43,453 bases of DNA, taken from Candidatus Zixiibacteriota bacterium. Lineage in GTDB: Bacteria > Zixibacteria > MSB-5A5 > GN15 > JAAZOE01. Numbering within the stretch: the stretch's first letter is position 1; each line of letters begins with the position of its first letter. The DNA is taken from contig JAZGGI010000037.1 of the NCBI GenBank assembly GCA_036480375.1, positions 1 through 43,453 of the forward strand, given 5' to 3'. Below, one piece after another: positions 32,198-41,148 of the stretch. A program made the translations under genes and the position numbers. The notes below the pieces were generated by a model that saw nothing but the letters and a program-made list of their open reading frames with translations, made no database searches and had not been told where the DNA came from.

Positions 32198-35005
32198 ATG
32201 ATGAGATTAAGATTTTTTATAATTAGTTTTTCCATCGTCGCCATTATTGGCTTTTTGTCAATTGAGCAGGCGCAGGCGCAGTTCTATTTTGGCAAAAATA
32301 AAATTCAGTACACGAATTTTAACTGGCAGGTAATGACGACCGAACATTTCAAGATATATTTTTACCCTTCAGAATTGGAATTAGCCGAAATCGCAGCCTG
32401 GTCCGCCGAAGAATCCTACAAACGTCTCGCGTCGCTTTTTAATTATGAAATATATGAGCCAATTCCGCTGATTATCTATAGTAATCCCAACTATTTTGTG
32501 CAAACCAATACGACATTTTACTTTTTGCCCGAAAACGTGGCCGGTTTCACCGAACACATGAAGGGTCGGGTGGTTGTACCTTTCAACGGTTCGTACTCCG
32601 ATTTCAATAAAGTCATCTGGCATGAAATGGTGCACGTCTTCACTTTCGCTAAGATTGGACAGACAATGCAGGATTACGGCCGTATGGCGTCGGCTTTTCC
32701 GCCGCAATGGTTCATCGAGGGGCTGGCTAATTACTGGTCTCGTGAGTGGGACAGCGAAGGCGACATGGTTTTAAGGGATATGGTCATCAACGGTAATTTG
32801 CCGTCCATAAGAAACATATGGATTTATAACAATACCTATTATGTGTATAAGCTGGGCGAGTCAATTTGCCATTTTATCGCTGATGAATATGGTGAGGATA
32901 AAATTACAGAATTATTTGAAAACTGGTCGGTGGGAAAAACATTTGATGATGTTGTTACTTTTACGCTGGGGCATAATTTGAATGAGCTTTCCGAAAAGTG
33001 GTCATATTATCTCAAAAAAAAGTACTTCCCGCAGATAGCCAATCTTGATTTACCTGATAAAAGAGCTACCAGGTTAACCAATCGAATCTTCGCCGTCCGA
33101 CCGGTACCGGTTACCTTGACCAACGAAAACGGTATCGAAGAACCCTGGGTGATATACAAAGCCAACAAGGTTGGTTATTCGGCCATTTATATGCAGCCGG
33201 CCAAAGGGGAAAGCAAAAAAGTAATAACTCTTCTTAAGGGCGAACGATCGGCCAAGTATGAGTCGTTGCATTTGCTGTCGAGCGGTGTCGATCAATTTGA
33301 CGATAAGCTGCTGGCCTTTGCATCTAAATCACAGGAACGGGATGTACTGTATATTTATGATCTGGATCATCGAAAAGTAATCACAAAGTATGAGTTTGAA
33401 AATCTTATCGGATTAGTGTCGCCTCGATTTTCTCCCCAGGGAGATCGGGTTGTCTTCACCGGATATCAATTGAGCGGATATGCCGACATCTATATGATAC
33501 ATCTCGAGTCGGGGGAATTGACGCAGCTCACCGATGATCTCTATAATGATCTGGACCCATCATTTGGATGCAAAGGAAACTCAATTATATTTTCATCCGA
33601 TCGCGGAGGTTATGGATCCGAAGGATATTTATCTCTGTACCGCATTAATCTGGATGACCGCCGATTGAGACGAATTACATTTGGAAAGTGCCATGATCGA
33701 TATCCCTCAGAGAGTCCTGATGGTCAACAATTGATATTCTCATCCGATCGCGGTGAAGAACGGTCGTTTAATATATTTAGCCTTGAACACGGACGAAAAC
33801 TATCCAAAGTAACCGAATATTTGACCGGGGCATTCGATCCCCGCTTTAATAAAAACGGCGAAGAGGTTTATTTTTACGCCTATCAAAACCGCGGCTTTCA
33901 TTTGTTTCGCTCAGATATAAATACTATGAAAACCGTCCCCGTCGATGAAAAAGAGAATATTGAGGTGCGCTGGATTCCGCAAAAAATAGGCACAGAAGCC
34001 CGGGAATCCACGGTTAAGTATAAGACTGATTATTCTCTTGATATCGCTCAATCGACAGTCGCTTATGACGGCGTTTATGGAACAATTGGCGGGATTCAGG
34101 CGGCGGTGAGCGATATGCTGGGTAACAACATGTGGATATTCCTGTTGTCTAATACGGCCCAGAGTAAAGATGATATATTGACCAGTTTCAATGTTGGCGT
34201 TACCTATCTAAGGCGAACAAATCGTTTAAATTGGGGAGTGGGCGCGTTTCATTTATATGATGAATACTATAATGATTTCGACGGCTTTTACTTTGAGCGA
34301 CTCATCGGTGGAGTTGGCTTACTAAGTTATCCCCTGACAAAATTCGACCGTATCGAAACATCACTGTTTCTGAGATACAGCGATAAAGAAAGATTCGCCG
34401 GTTTACAGCGGCGCCAAGCTCTACCCGCGACTCAGCTATTTAGTTTTATCACTGATAACACGCTTTGGGAACCTTTGGGCCCGATTGAGGGACGGCGGCT
34501 CAATTTAACAGTCGGTTTAAGCTACGATTTGAATTCGGCCGAAACATTTAACCGCCTGGCATCTATTGATTTTCGGCATTATCTAAGGCTGGGCAATCGC
34601 TCATCATTTGCCAGTCGATTCTTTGCTTATTCATCGGCTGGCACCGAACCGCAGAGAATATATCTTGGAGGCAGCTGGTCATTTAGAGGCCTCAGCCGTC
34701 GGCATTTCTACAATCGTAACATTCTTTTTAACTCTATGGAGCTTCGATTTCCTCTGATTAGTAACCTCATTATCGGATTCCCCATCGGGGCAATGAAATT
34801 CAGCGGTATTCAAGGCGCCTTATTCCATGACGCCGGAACCGCCTGGGATGATAACTGGATAGGATGGCGAGGATCATTCGGTGCCTCAATACGGGTAGCC
34901 CTGGGTTATTTGGTAGTCCTCAGATTTGATTTTTCCCGAATTCATAATTTTCACGGTATTTCAAAAAGTACAAGGACCGACTTCTTTTTCGGGTGGAATT
35001 TCTAA
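32198..35005 (+). CDS. Gluzincin peptidase-TolB-like propeller-BamA-like barrel fusion
   Basis: A 935-residue outer-membrane protein starting MMRLRFFIISF, giving a signal peptide cleaved near QAQA; the upstream ATG at 32162 lacks this fit. No clear ribosome site. Domain 1 (about 30-290) is a peptidase-MA-like gluzincin: HEMVH with His142, Glu143 and His146, and third ligand Glu174 in EGLANY. Domain 2 (about 290-615) is a WD40/PD40 TolB-like beta-propeller (SPRFSPQGDRVVFTGYQ, IIFSSDRG twice). Domain 3 (about 620-935) is a surface-antigen (Bac_surface_Ag/BamA-like) barrel with GGSWSFRGLSRR near the C-terminus and final Phe. It probably exposes or assembles surface proteins. It leads a three-gene coupled operon. 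Confidence 0.85.
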   Translation: MMRLRFFIISFSIVAIIGFLSIEQAQAQFYFGKNKIQYTNFNWQVMTTEHFKIYFYPSELELAEIAAWSAEESYKRLASLFNYEIYEPIPLIIYSNPNYFVQTNTTFYFLPENVAGFTEHMKGRVVVPFNGSYSDFNKVIWHEMVHVFTFAKIGQTMQDYGRMASAFPPQWFIEGLANYWSREWDSEGDMVLRDMVINGNLPSIRNIWIYNNTYYVYKLGESICHFIADEYGEDKITELFENWSVGKTFDDVVTFTLGHNLNELSEKWSYYLKKKYFPQIANLDLPDKRATRLTNRIFAVRPVPVTLTNENGIEEPWVIYKANKVGYSAIYMQPAKGESKKVITLLKGERSAKYESLHLLSSGVDQFDDKLLAFASKSQERDVLYIYDLDHRKVITKYEFENLIGLVSPRFSPQGDRVVFTGYQLSGYADIYMIHLESGELTQLTDDLYNDLDPSFGCKGNSIIFSSDRGGYGSEGYLSLYRINLDDRRLRRITFGKCHDRYPSESPDGQQLIFSSDRGEERSFNIFSLEHGRKLSKVTEYLTGAFDPRFNKNGEEVYFYAYQNRGFHLFRSDINTMKTVPVDEKENIEVRWIPQKIGTEARESTVKYKTDYSLDIAQSTVAYDGVYGTIGGIQAAVSDMLGNNMWIFLLSNTAQSKDDILTSFNVGVTYLRRTNRLNWGVGAFHLYDEYYNDFDGFYFERLIGGVGLLSYPLTKFDRIETSLFLRYSDKERFAGLQRRQALPATQLFSFITDNTLWEPLGPIEGRRLNLTVGLSYDLNSAETFNRLASIDFRHYLRLGNRSSFASRFFAYSSAGTEPQRIYLGGSWSFRGLSRRHFYNRNILFNSMELRFPLISNLIIGFPIGAMKFSGIQGALFHDAGTAWDDNWIGWRGSFGASIRVALGYLVVLRFDFSRIHNFHGISKSTRTDFFFGWNF

Positions 35006-36117
35006 TGAAATCCTTATTTCCGATATTATCAGCGGTCGTTATTTTTTTATTCTCGGCCTGCACCGTTCCCAAAAAATTAAAGCGCAACAATGGGTATTTT
35101 AAACCAATAAATGAACAAAAATTGGGCGTTTATCCTTCTGATGGAAATCTTACCGGGCAGCTAAATCTTTTATACGAATATAAAATCAAAGGCGCTCCGA
35201 CCGACCCGATAATACTCGGCGACCGCTATCTCAGCGTTCGAACCTCTCGCAATCGCGTGGTTTTTTATGATCAGGAATCAGGGAAGAGGGTGTGTCGGAT
35301 TAAACAGGGACGAGGCTTTATCTTACCGCCGTTGTTAACCGACTCATTAATTGTCTATGTAAAAAAGTCGCCTCTGGGGCAGATTAGAGTCCAAAATCTC
35401 TTTACCGGCAAGAAGATAGGCGAACTTAATGTAAAAGATATTCGATCCGGGCCGATAATAGTTAATAACAGCCTTATTGTGGGCACTACCACCGGCTTAT
35501 TGTCGCTCAATTTGACCGATTTGCGCCGGGAATGGAGGTTGAAAAACGATGATGTCGTTGATATCCTTCCGGTTTATGATGGTTCTCAGATTTATTATGC
35601 GGCCGGTAGTGGTCAGGTAAAGGCTGTTGAGCCCGGCGATGGTTCTTTGATATGGGAAATCGATTGCAATGCCTCGATAAGTTCAAAACTGGGTATCGGT
35701 CGTTATTTATATATCGGTTTAACCGACGGCGATATTCTGGCGCATGATAAGAACAATGGTAGTGTTGTATGGCGAACCGGTATCGGGTATGCGTATAGAG
35801 GCAAAGCCGTGGAACATAACGATAGAATCTACATAGGATGCACCGACGGCAAAGTTTATTGTTTATCGGCCGAGGATGGCGGAATAATTTGGGAGTATCA
35901 GACTGACGGTGTTGTCGTCGCCAGCCCTGTTATACATAGTCATACCGTTTTAATAGGGTCGTATGATCGGAATTTTTATAGTCTCGATGCCGAAAGCGGA
36001 GAGATGTTAGATAGCCACAATTTGGAAGGGCCGGTCGCATTTGCGGCGGTAATTAATAATAACAGGATTTTTGTGGCGTGTCAGAAAAATCGCATCTATT
36101 GTTTTGAGGAGCACTAA
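35005..36117 (+). CDS. BamB-like PQQ-repeat beta-propeller lipoprotein
   Basis: A 370-residue predicted lipoprotein (lipobox FSAC, Cys19). The ATG at 35005 overlaps the preceding TAA (TAATG); the GTG at 34993 would add four residues and weaken the signal peptide. PQQ-like repeats fill the mature protein: DGSLIWEIDCNASISSKLGI, NGSVVWRTGIGYAYRGKAVE, DGGIIWEYQTDGVVVASPVI, GSYDRNFYSLDAESGEML. This is the eight-bladed fold of BamB, which binds BamA in the outer-membrane assembly machine. It follows a BamA-like barrel protein directly, so the two probably form a complex. No quinone-binding activity is implied. Confidence 0.85.
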   Translation: MKSLFPILSAVVIFLFSACTVPKKLKRNNGYFKPINEQKLGVYPSDGNLTGQLNLLYEYKIKGAPTDPIILGDRYLSVRTSRNRVVFYDQESGKRVCRIKQGRGFILPPLLTDSLIVYVKKSPLGQIRVQNLFTGKKIGELNVKDIRSGPIIVNNSLIVGTTTGLLSLNLTDLRREWRLKNDDVVDILPVYDGSQIYYAAGSGQVKAVEPGDGSLIWEIDCNASISSKLGIGRYLYIGLTDGDILAHDKNNGSVVWRTGIGYAYRGKAVEHNDRIYIGCTDGKVYCLSAEDGGIIWEYQTDGVVVASPVIHSHTVLIGSYDRNFYSLDAESGEMLDSHNLEGPVAFAAVINNNRIFVACQKNRIYCFEEH

Positions 36118-38312
36118 TGGAACGCAATATAAATCTTAGCGAGAAAAATCTTCAAACCGATATTAAAAGCCTGACCCGGGAGATTGTCCACGAACTGTTT
36201 TTGATTTGTCGCAAAGCCGGAATATATGCCATTGACCATCCCATGATTCTCAATGGCCTCTCCAAGCCGTTTCTGGGTTTGCAACGCCTGTTCGGATTTA
36301 AAAAATATTTTATATTATATTTCACTGAGGGACGATTATACGCCAATAATATTCTCATGGCCGATGCCGGGGCCGTGAACTATCTTAAAGATAAAATGCA
36401 TGAGCTGGATATCAAATCGATCGCTTTCGACGAAAATCTGACAGCCGGTGAGTTTACTGCTTTTATTGAGCGGTTTGTCGGACGTATAAATCCTTCTCAC
36501 CCTGATTATGCGATGGAATCATATTTAGAGAGGCTACGGATTTCGACGATTTTAATCAATAGTCCCCTAATTGAAAAACTATATAATACCGGTTTACGGT
36601 ATCGCGAAGTGCAACTTGATGATTTTTCCGTCAGGCGCATGGTGACGGATTATTTATCGGGCGATATTAATCTGGCGGTAAAGATGCTGGCCGGCGGTTA
36701 TATGGATACCGGTAACCAGGCCGAAGACTCCGGAATCGATTATCATAAAGAAATCGTGCAATTTATATTGCCAGAAAAGTTTTCGGAGTTGCAGTCTTCT
36801 GAGCTGTTGTCGATGGCCTTGAGGATTCTGGAGGAAAATCCCTATAAGAACGATGAGTTACCCGACGAATTGATTCAACTTATTCATTCTTTTAATTTCC
36901 ACCCGCGCCGTGACGAATTGACCAATAAAATCCAATCGCATTTAATGGATCAGGGTTACCAATCGAATATACTTGAAAATTGCTTATCCGTTCCGGCCTC
37001 GATTATGCTGGAAACAGTTCAGGATATTGATCGTATCGGCAATGATATTTATTCTGAAAAGTACCGGGAAGCGCTCTATGGCGAATTCCGTGATGCCTTT
37101 ATCAGGTTGCTGCGAACCCGGCAGATTGGTAAAGCGGCCAGCATTTCCGAAAAGGTAGTAAATTACCTCGCCTCCGATACGGCCATCTATCGCCAGCATT
37201 CAATTTGTCTATTAAAAGATATAATAGCCACCAGCATCACTGCGGGAGAAAACGAGTTTTTGAACGCGATTCTGCGCTATATGCAGTCTTTGTTTACTCG
37301 CGGACTGGAGTCATTTGAATTCTCCGAAGTCGCCTTTGAGCTATTAAATGTTATGATTTCTATGCAGAGATATAAGGCTGTCGCGGAATTTTTAAATGTT
37401 CTCAGCTCCAGCCGCCGTTATGAGAATGGGGTTTTAGTTTATGACTCGGTTACGGTGCGACGTATCTTTGAAGTGCTGGATAATAAAGAATTGATCTCTC
37501 AATTGATAAGGGGAATTCAGACACCGAACGGTAATCTCGTTAAACAGGTACGAGATATTTTAATAGCCCTGCAATCAGAAGAGGTTGCTCTTCAATTAGC
37601 GGAAATCGTAATCCACCCTAACCGTCAAATCCGTCAACACTGTTTGAAAATTCTATCGGAATCGGGCCAACCGGCGGTGAAAGTATTTTCGGATATATTG
37701 AGGGATGAGAAATATTTTATGCGACCCTTCGATCGCCGCGAATTGCCCGATGAAAAGTGGTATCTGATTAGAAATGCTATTTTTGTTCTGGGAAATTTGG
37801 GGGACAAGGAAGCCTGCGATGCTTTCAGGTTCAGACTATCAGACTCCGATGTTCGGGTTCGCCTTGAAATGGTTAGAGCGCTGGAGAAGATAGACGCCAA
37901 TGAATCGGTTGATTTGTTAATGCTCCTTGCGGAGGATCCCGATAGCTCTGTCCGTGAAGCCGCCATTATCGTTTTGGGCCTGAAGAAAAGAAGCGATTTA
38001 TTCCCGTTTTATGTTGATCTGATCGGCCGGCAAAAGGGCGAGGCCGACCGTATTATTAATGCCCTTGCGCTCACCGGGAGTTTGGAAGCACGCGATTATC
38101 TCTGGAATCTTCTGCAAAACGATCAAAAATTAAAAGAATTATCGTCCGGTAAATTGTCCGTAAATCTGATTCAATCCGCAATAATTAAGGCTCTTGAAAA
38201 GATCGGCGATGATGAAATAATAAAGAAACTCGAGAATTATAAGCCTGATCAGCAAAATAATATATCAAAAACAGCCAAAATATTTTTAAACAAACTAAAT
38301 CTAAAGCAGTAA
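36117..38312 (+). CDS. HEAT-repeat protein, probably cytoplasmic
   Basis: A 731-residue protein with no signal peptide and no membrane helix. The first 300 residues form a helical domain with KKYFILYFTEGRLYANNILM and DIKSIAFDENLTAGEFTAFI. HEAT repeats are seen from about 470: RQIRQHCLKILSESGQPAVK, DSDVRVRLEMVRALEKI, DPDSSVREAAIIVLGLKKRS. HEAT proteins of this type are scaffolds or lyase partners. The ATG overlaps the preceding TAA (TAATG at 36115-36119), so it is co-translated with the BamB-like lipoprotein. How a cytoplasmic protein fits two envelope proteins is open; signalling of envelope state is one idea. Confidence 0.82.
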   Translation: MERNINLSEKNLQTDIKSLTREIVHELFLICRKAGIYAIDHPMILNGLSKPFLGLQRLFGFKKYFILYFTEGRLYANNILMADAGAVNYLKDKMHELDIKSIAFDENLTAGEFTAFIERFVGRINPSHPDYAMESYLERLRISTILINSPLIEKLYNTGLRYREVQLDDFSVRRMVTDYLSGDINLAVKMLAGGYMDTGNQAEDSGIDYHKEIVQFILPEKFSELQSSELLSMALRILEENPYKNDELPDELIQLIHSFNFHPRRDELTNKIQSHLMDQGYQSNILENCLSVPASIMLETVQDIDRIGNDIYSEKYREALYGEFRDAFIRLLRTRQIGKAASISEKVVNYLASDTAIYRQHSICLLKDIIATSITAGENEFLNAILRYMQSLFTRGLESFEFSEVAFELLNVMISMQRYKAVAEFLNVLSSSRRYENGVLVYDSVTVRRIFEVLDNKELISQLIRGIQTPNGNLVKQVRDILIALQSEEVALQLAEIVIHPNRQIRQHCLKILSESGQPAVKVFSDILRDEKYFMRPFDRRELPDEKWYLIRNAIFVLGNLGDKEACDAFRFRLSDSDVRVRLEMVRALEKIDANESVDLLMLLAEDPDSSVREAAIIVLGLKKRSDLFPFYVDLIGRQKGEADRIINALALTGSLEARDYLWNLLQNDQKLKELSSGKLSVNLIQSAIIKALEKIGDDEIIKKLENYKPDQQNNISKTAKIFLNKLNLKQ

Positions 38313-38394
38313 TCTAAGCCAAAATAGCATGTAAAGATAAATATAATGCCATTGTGGCGCATAATTTTGTCCAAATTGGCAGTACGACTAATTC

Positions 38395-38406
38395 TTAGAA
38401 TTCTAA
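38395..38406. promoter_or_regulatory. perfect palindrome in the dnaK promoter region
   Basis: TTAGAATTCTAA, an exact 12-base palindrome 94 bases before the dnaK start, next to where the -35 box of the TATAAT at 38428-38433 would lie. It does not match CIRCE (TTAGCACTC-N9-GAGTGCTAA). A heat-shock repressor operator is a reasonable guess. Confidence 0.4.
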
Positions 38407-38427
38407 ATTCTCCGTAATTGATTTATA

Positions 38428-38433
38428 TATAAT
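38428..38433 (+). promoter_or_regulatory. -10 element of the dnaK promoter
   Basis: TATAAT 67 bases before the dnaK start, with no recognisable sigma-70 -35 at 16-18 bases. An activator or repressor may use the palindrome just upstream. Confidence 0.45.
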
Positions 38434-38447
38434 AGCTTATCGTTTTC

Positions 38448-38483
38448 GGCACTATATTTGATAGATATTTGAAAAAAAGTGCC
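38448..38483 (+). promoter_or_regulatory. inverted repeat in the dnaK leader abutting the ribosome site
   Basis: GGCACT (38448-38453) and AGTGCC (38478-38483) are exact complements separated by 24 AT-rich bases. The right arm touches the AAAAGGAG ribosome site (38484-38491). The fold could hold the ribosome site near structure and act as a thermosensor. Confidence 0.4.
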
Positions 38484-38499
38484 AAAAGGAGATTTAGAT

Positions 38500-40419
38500 A
38501 TGAGCAAAAAAATCATAGGAATCGATCTGGGAACCACCAATTCCTGTCTTGCGGTCATCGAAGGACAAGAGGCAAAGATTATAAATAATCCTGAAGGCGG
38601 GAGAACAACGCCTTCCGTCGTTGCCGTCGATAAGAAGGGCGAAAGATTAGTCGGCGCTGTTGCCAAACGTCAGGCCGTCACCAATCCGGAGAATACCATT
38701 TTCTCGATTAAAAGACTAATGGGGCGGGTATACGATGAGATAACTCAGGAATTGAAAAACTTCCCATATAAAGTGAAGAAGAACAGCAATGGCGAGTTGC
38801 GCGTAATTATGAATGGAAAAGATTACGCTCCGCCCCAGGTTTCGGCGATGGTGCTGTCATACCTCAAGAAGGCTGCGGAAGATTATCTTGGGTATGAAGT
38901 CAAAGAAGCTGTCATTACCGTTCCGGCCTATTTTAATGATCGTCAACGTCAGGCGACCAAGGACGCCGGTCGGATTGCCGGATTGGATGTCAAGCGAATT
39001 ATCAACGAACCTACCGCCGCGGCTCTGGCTTATGGACTCGATAAAAAGAAATCAGGCAAAATCGCGGTTTATGACCTTGGCGGCGGAACCTTTGATATTT
39101 CAATTCTCGAATTATCGGATGGAGTTTTTGAAGTCTTGTCAACCAACGGCGATACACATCTGGGCGGCGATGATTTTGATAAACGAATCATTGACTGGCT
39201 GGCTGATGAATTCAAAAAAACCGACGCAATAGACCTTTCAAAGGACCCGATGGCTTTGCAGCGATTAAAGGAAGCCGCCGAAAAGGCTAAAATTGAATTA
39301 TCATCTACGCTTGAGACCAATATTAATCTGCCCTTCGTGACGGCCGATTCGTCCGGCCCGAGACATCTCAATATGACTCTCAGCCGGGCCAAATACGAGC
39401 AGTTGACTGACGATCTGGTTGAGCGGTCGATTACACCGGTGCGCAAGGCTATCGAAGACGCAGGCATCAATTTTTCCGATATTGATGATGTTGTCATGGT
39501 TGGCGGAATGACCCGGATGCCCAAAGTCGTTGAACGGGTCAGCAAAATGTTTGGCAGGGAACCGAATAAAGGAGTCAATCCGGATGAAGTCGTCGCCATG
39601 GGCGCGGCTTTGCAGGGCGGCGTTTTGACAGGCGATGTCAACGATCTTTTGCTTCTCGATGTGATCCCATTGTCGCTTGGTATTGAGACCCTGGGTGGTG
39701 TTGATACCGTGATTATCGAACGTAATACGACGATTCCGACAAAAAAATCACAGGTGTTTTCTACCGCGCAGGAAAATCAGCCTTCGGTTGAAGTGCATGT
39801 CCTTCAGGGCGAGCGCAAGATGGCAATCGACAATAAAACCATCGGGCGCTTTCATCTTGACGGAATACCTCCGGCGCCGAGAGGGATGCCGCAGATTGAG
39901 GTCACTTTCGATATCAATGCCGACGGTATTCTCGAAGTGTCGGCGCAGGATAAAGGTACCGGCAAAAAGCAATCGGTGCGTATCGAGGCTTCATCGGGTT
40001 TGGCCGAATCGGAAATTGAGAAAATGGTTGACGACGCCAAGTCGCATGAAGCCGAAGACGAGGAAAAACATAAGAAAGTTCAAATTCGTAATGAAGCCGA
40101 CCAGGCGGTTTTTATGGCTGAGAAGAACCTCAAGGATATGGGCGATAAACTCGATGCCGATAACAAAACCAAAATCGAGGCGGCTATATCGCGAGTGAAA
40201 GAGGCTCTTAAAGGCGAAAACACCGAGGAGATTAAATCGGCTTCCGATGATTTGACCGCCGCCTGGCATGCAGCCGCGCAGAATATTTATCAGCAACAAG
40301 CGCAGCAACAGGGAGCACATCCGGATCCCGATATGAATACCGATCAAACTTCGCAAGCACAATCTGCAGACGACAGTAAGACAGTCGATGCCGATTATGA
40401 AGTTGTTGATGAAGAATGA
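38500..40419 (+). CDS. dnaK: Hsp70 chaperone DnaK
   Basis: A 639-residue DnaK. The start at 38500 ([16 protein letters not shown]) follows AAAAGGAG by eight bases; the upstream ATG at 38479 lies before that site. ATPase domain signatures are [20 protein letters not shown] and [13 protein letters not shown]; the substrate domain has SLGIETLGG and [15 protein letters not shown]. The C-terminal lid ends in a Gln-rich stretch and EVVDEE. It refolds and transfers proteins with DnaJ and GrpE. The next two genes are J-domain proteins; grpE is not in the window. It is followed by a strong terminator, so the J genes may also have their own promoter. Confidence 0.98.
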   Translation: MSKKIIGIDLGTTNSCLAVIEGQEAKIINNPEGGRTTPSVVAVDKKGERLVGAVAKRQAVTNPENTIFSIKRLMGRVYDEITQELKNFPYKVKKNSNGELRVIMNGKDYAPPQVSAMVLSYLKKAAEDYLGYEVKEAVITVPAYFNDRQRQATKDAGRIAGLDVKRIINEPTAAALAYGLDKKKSGKIAVYDLGGGTFDISILELSDGVFEVLSTNGDTHLGGDDFDKRIIDWLADEFKKTDAIDLSKDPMALQRLKEAAEKAKIELSSTLETNINLPFVTADSSGPRHLNMTLSRAKYEQLTDDLVERSITPVRKAIEDAGINFSDIDDVVMVGGMTRMPKVVERVSKMFGREPNKGVNPDEVVAMGAALQGGVLTGDVNDLLLLDVIPLSLGIETLGGVDTVIIERNTTIPTKKSQVFSTAQENQPSVEVHVLQGERKMAIDNKTIGRFHLDGIPPAPRGMPQIEVTFDINADGILEVSAQDKGTGKKQSVRIEASSGLAESEIEKMVDDAKSHEAEDEEKHKKVQIRNEADQAVFMAEKNLKDMGDKLDADNKTKIEAAISRVKEALKGENTEEIKSASDDLTAAWHAAAQNIYQQQAQQQGAHPDPDMNTDQTSQAQSADDSKTVDADYEVVDEE

Positions 40420-40466
40420 CACACGCTTTAATATAGATTGAGGGCATGGATTGCTCTCTGGTAAAG

Positions 40467-40493
40467 GGGGCTTTTGAAAGAAAGCCCCTTTTT
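40467..40493 (+). terminator. intrinsic terminator after dnaK
   Basis: GGGGCTTT (40467-40474), loop TGAAAG, AAAGCCCC (40481-40488), then five T. Confidence 0.9.
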
Positions 40494-40522
40494 GTTACAT
40501 ATAGATCGAACAAAACAAATGA

Positions 40523-40551
40523 TTGACCGGAGGCCAAAAGACGTATAGTTT
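40523..40551 (+). promoter_or_regulatory. possible promoter of the J-domain genes
   Basis: TTGACC (40523-40528), 17-base spacer, TAGTTT (40546-40551). The transcription start would fall at about 40558, the A of the ATG. This predicts a leaderless message; there is no ribosome site near the start. Confidence 0.35.
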
Positions 40552-40557
40552 ATCGCT

Positions 40558-41148
40558 ATGAAAAAAGAACCGTTTGACATACTCGGTATCAGTAAAGATG
40601 CCAGCCGGGGCGAAATCAAATCCGCTTTTCGACGGATGGCCAAAAGGTATCATCCCGATATCGTCGGCGGTACCGGCGATAAATTCAAACGAATACTTCT
40701 GGCTTATGAACAAATCGCCGGATATGTCCACGGCGAGGGAGAAACGGTTAAGGATTTTGATTTCGAAGTCAATGTCAACATAGATAGAAAAAAGCAAGTT
40801 CAGGATTTATTCGATGATTTCAAAGACGGTATCCTGACATATTTCGATATCGGCAAACCTGAGTTTTTGAATCTGTTTTTGGAATTAACTCCTGAACAGG
40901 CTTCTCAAGGAGGAAAAATAAAAATCAATCTCCCGCTAACGTGCAAATGTAAAAAGTGTTATGGCTTCGGACAAATATTTTTTATCCGTTGCAAAAAATG
41001 CGGCGGAACCGGGGAAGAGGTTTACCAAAAAAGCACGTTGCTTGATTTTTCCGGAGGCGTTGCGGATGATTCGACAGCCAAGCAGCATATTGATAATCTG
41101 TTTTTGACGGTCGTATTCAAAATTGAAGATAAGGCGAAAGATAAATAG
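40558..41148 (+). CDS. Miniature DnaJ-like J-domain protein with half a zinc module
   Basis: A 196-residue protein. The J domain (4-60) has the HPD motif at 32-34. There is no G/F linker; an acidic helical stretch (about 61-105) follows. Then LFLELTPEQASQGGKIKINL matches the first C-terminal domain of DnaJ, with the zinc module reduced to two CxxCxGxG motifs: C131-C134-YGFG and C145-C148-GGTG. A short strand segment closes the protein. Canonical DnaJ has four such motifs. It would stimulate DnaK through HPD but bind substrate differently. It lies between dnaK and canonical dnaJ, whose ATG follows its stop codon directly. Confidence 0.85.
   Translation: MKKEPFDILGISKDASRGEIKSAFRRMAKRYHPDIVGGTGDKFKRILLAYEQIAGYVHGEGETVKDFDFEVNVNIDRKKQVQDLFDDFKDGILTYFDIGKPEFLNLFLELTPEQASQGGKIKINLPLTCKCKKCYGFGQIFFIRCKKCGGTGEEVYQKSTLLDFSGGVADDSTAKQHIDNLFLTVVFKIEDKAKDK

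Noticed and set aside
38395-38483. CIRCE operator before dnaK
   Set aside because: The TTAG...CTAA palindrome lacks the GCACTC-N9-GAGTGC core, and the GGCACT/AGTGCC arms are 24 bases apart instead of about nine.
39069-39641. Minus-strand 190-codon frame inside dnaK
   Set aside because: It is antisense to conserved DnaK ATPase-domain codons; a compositional shadow with no motif.
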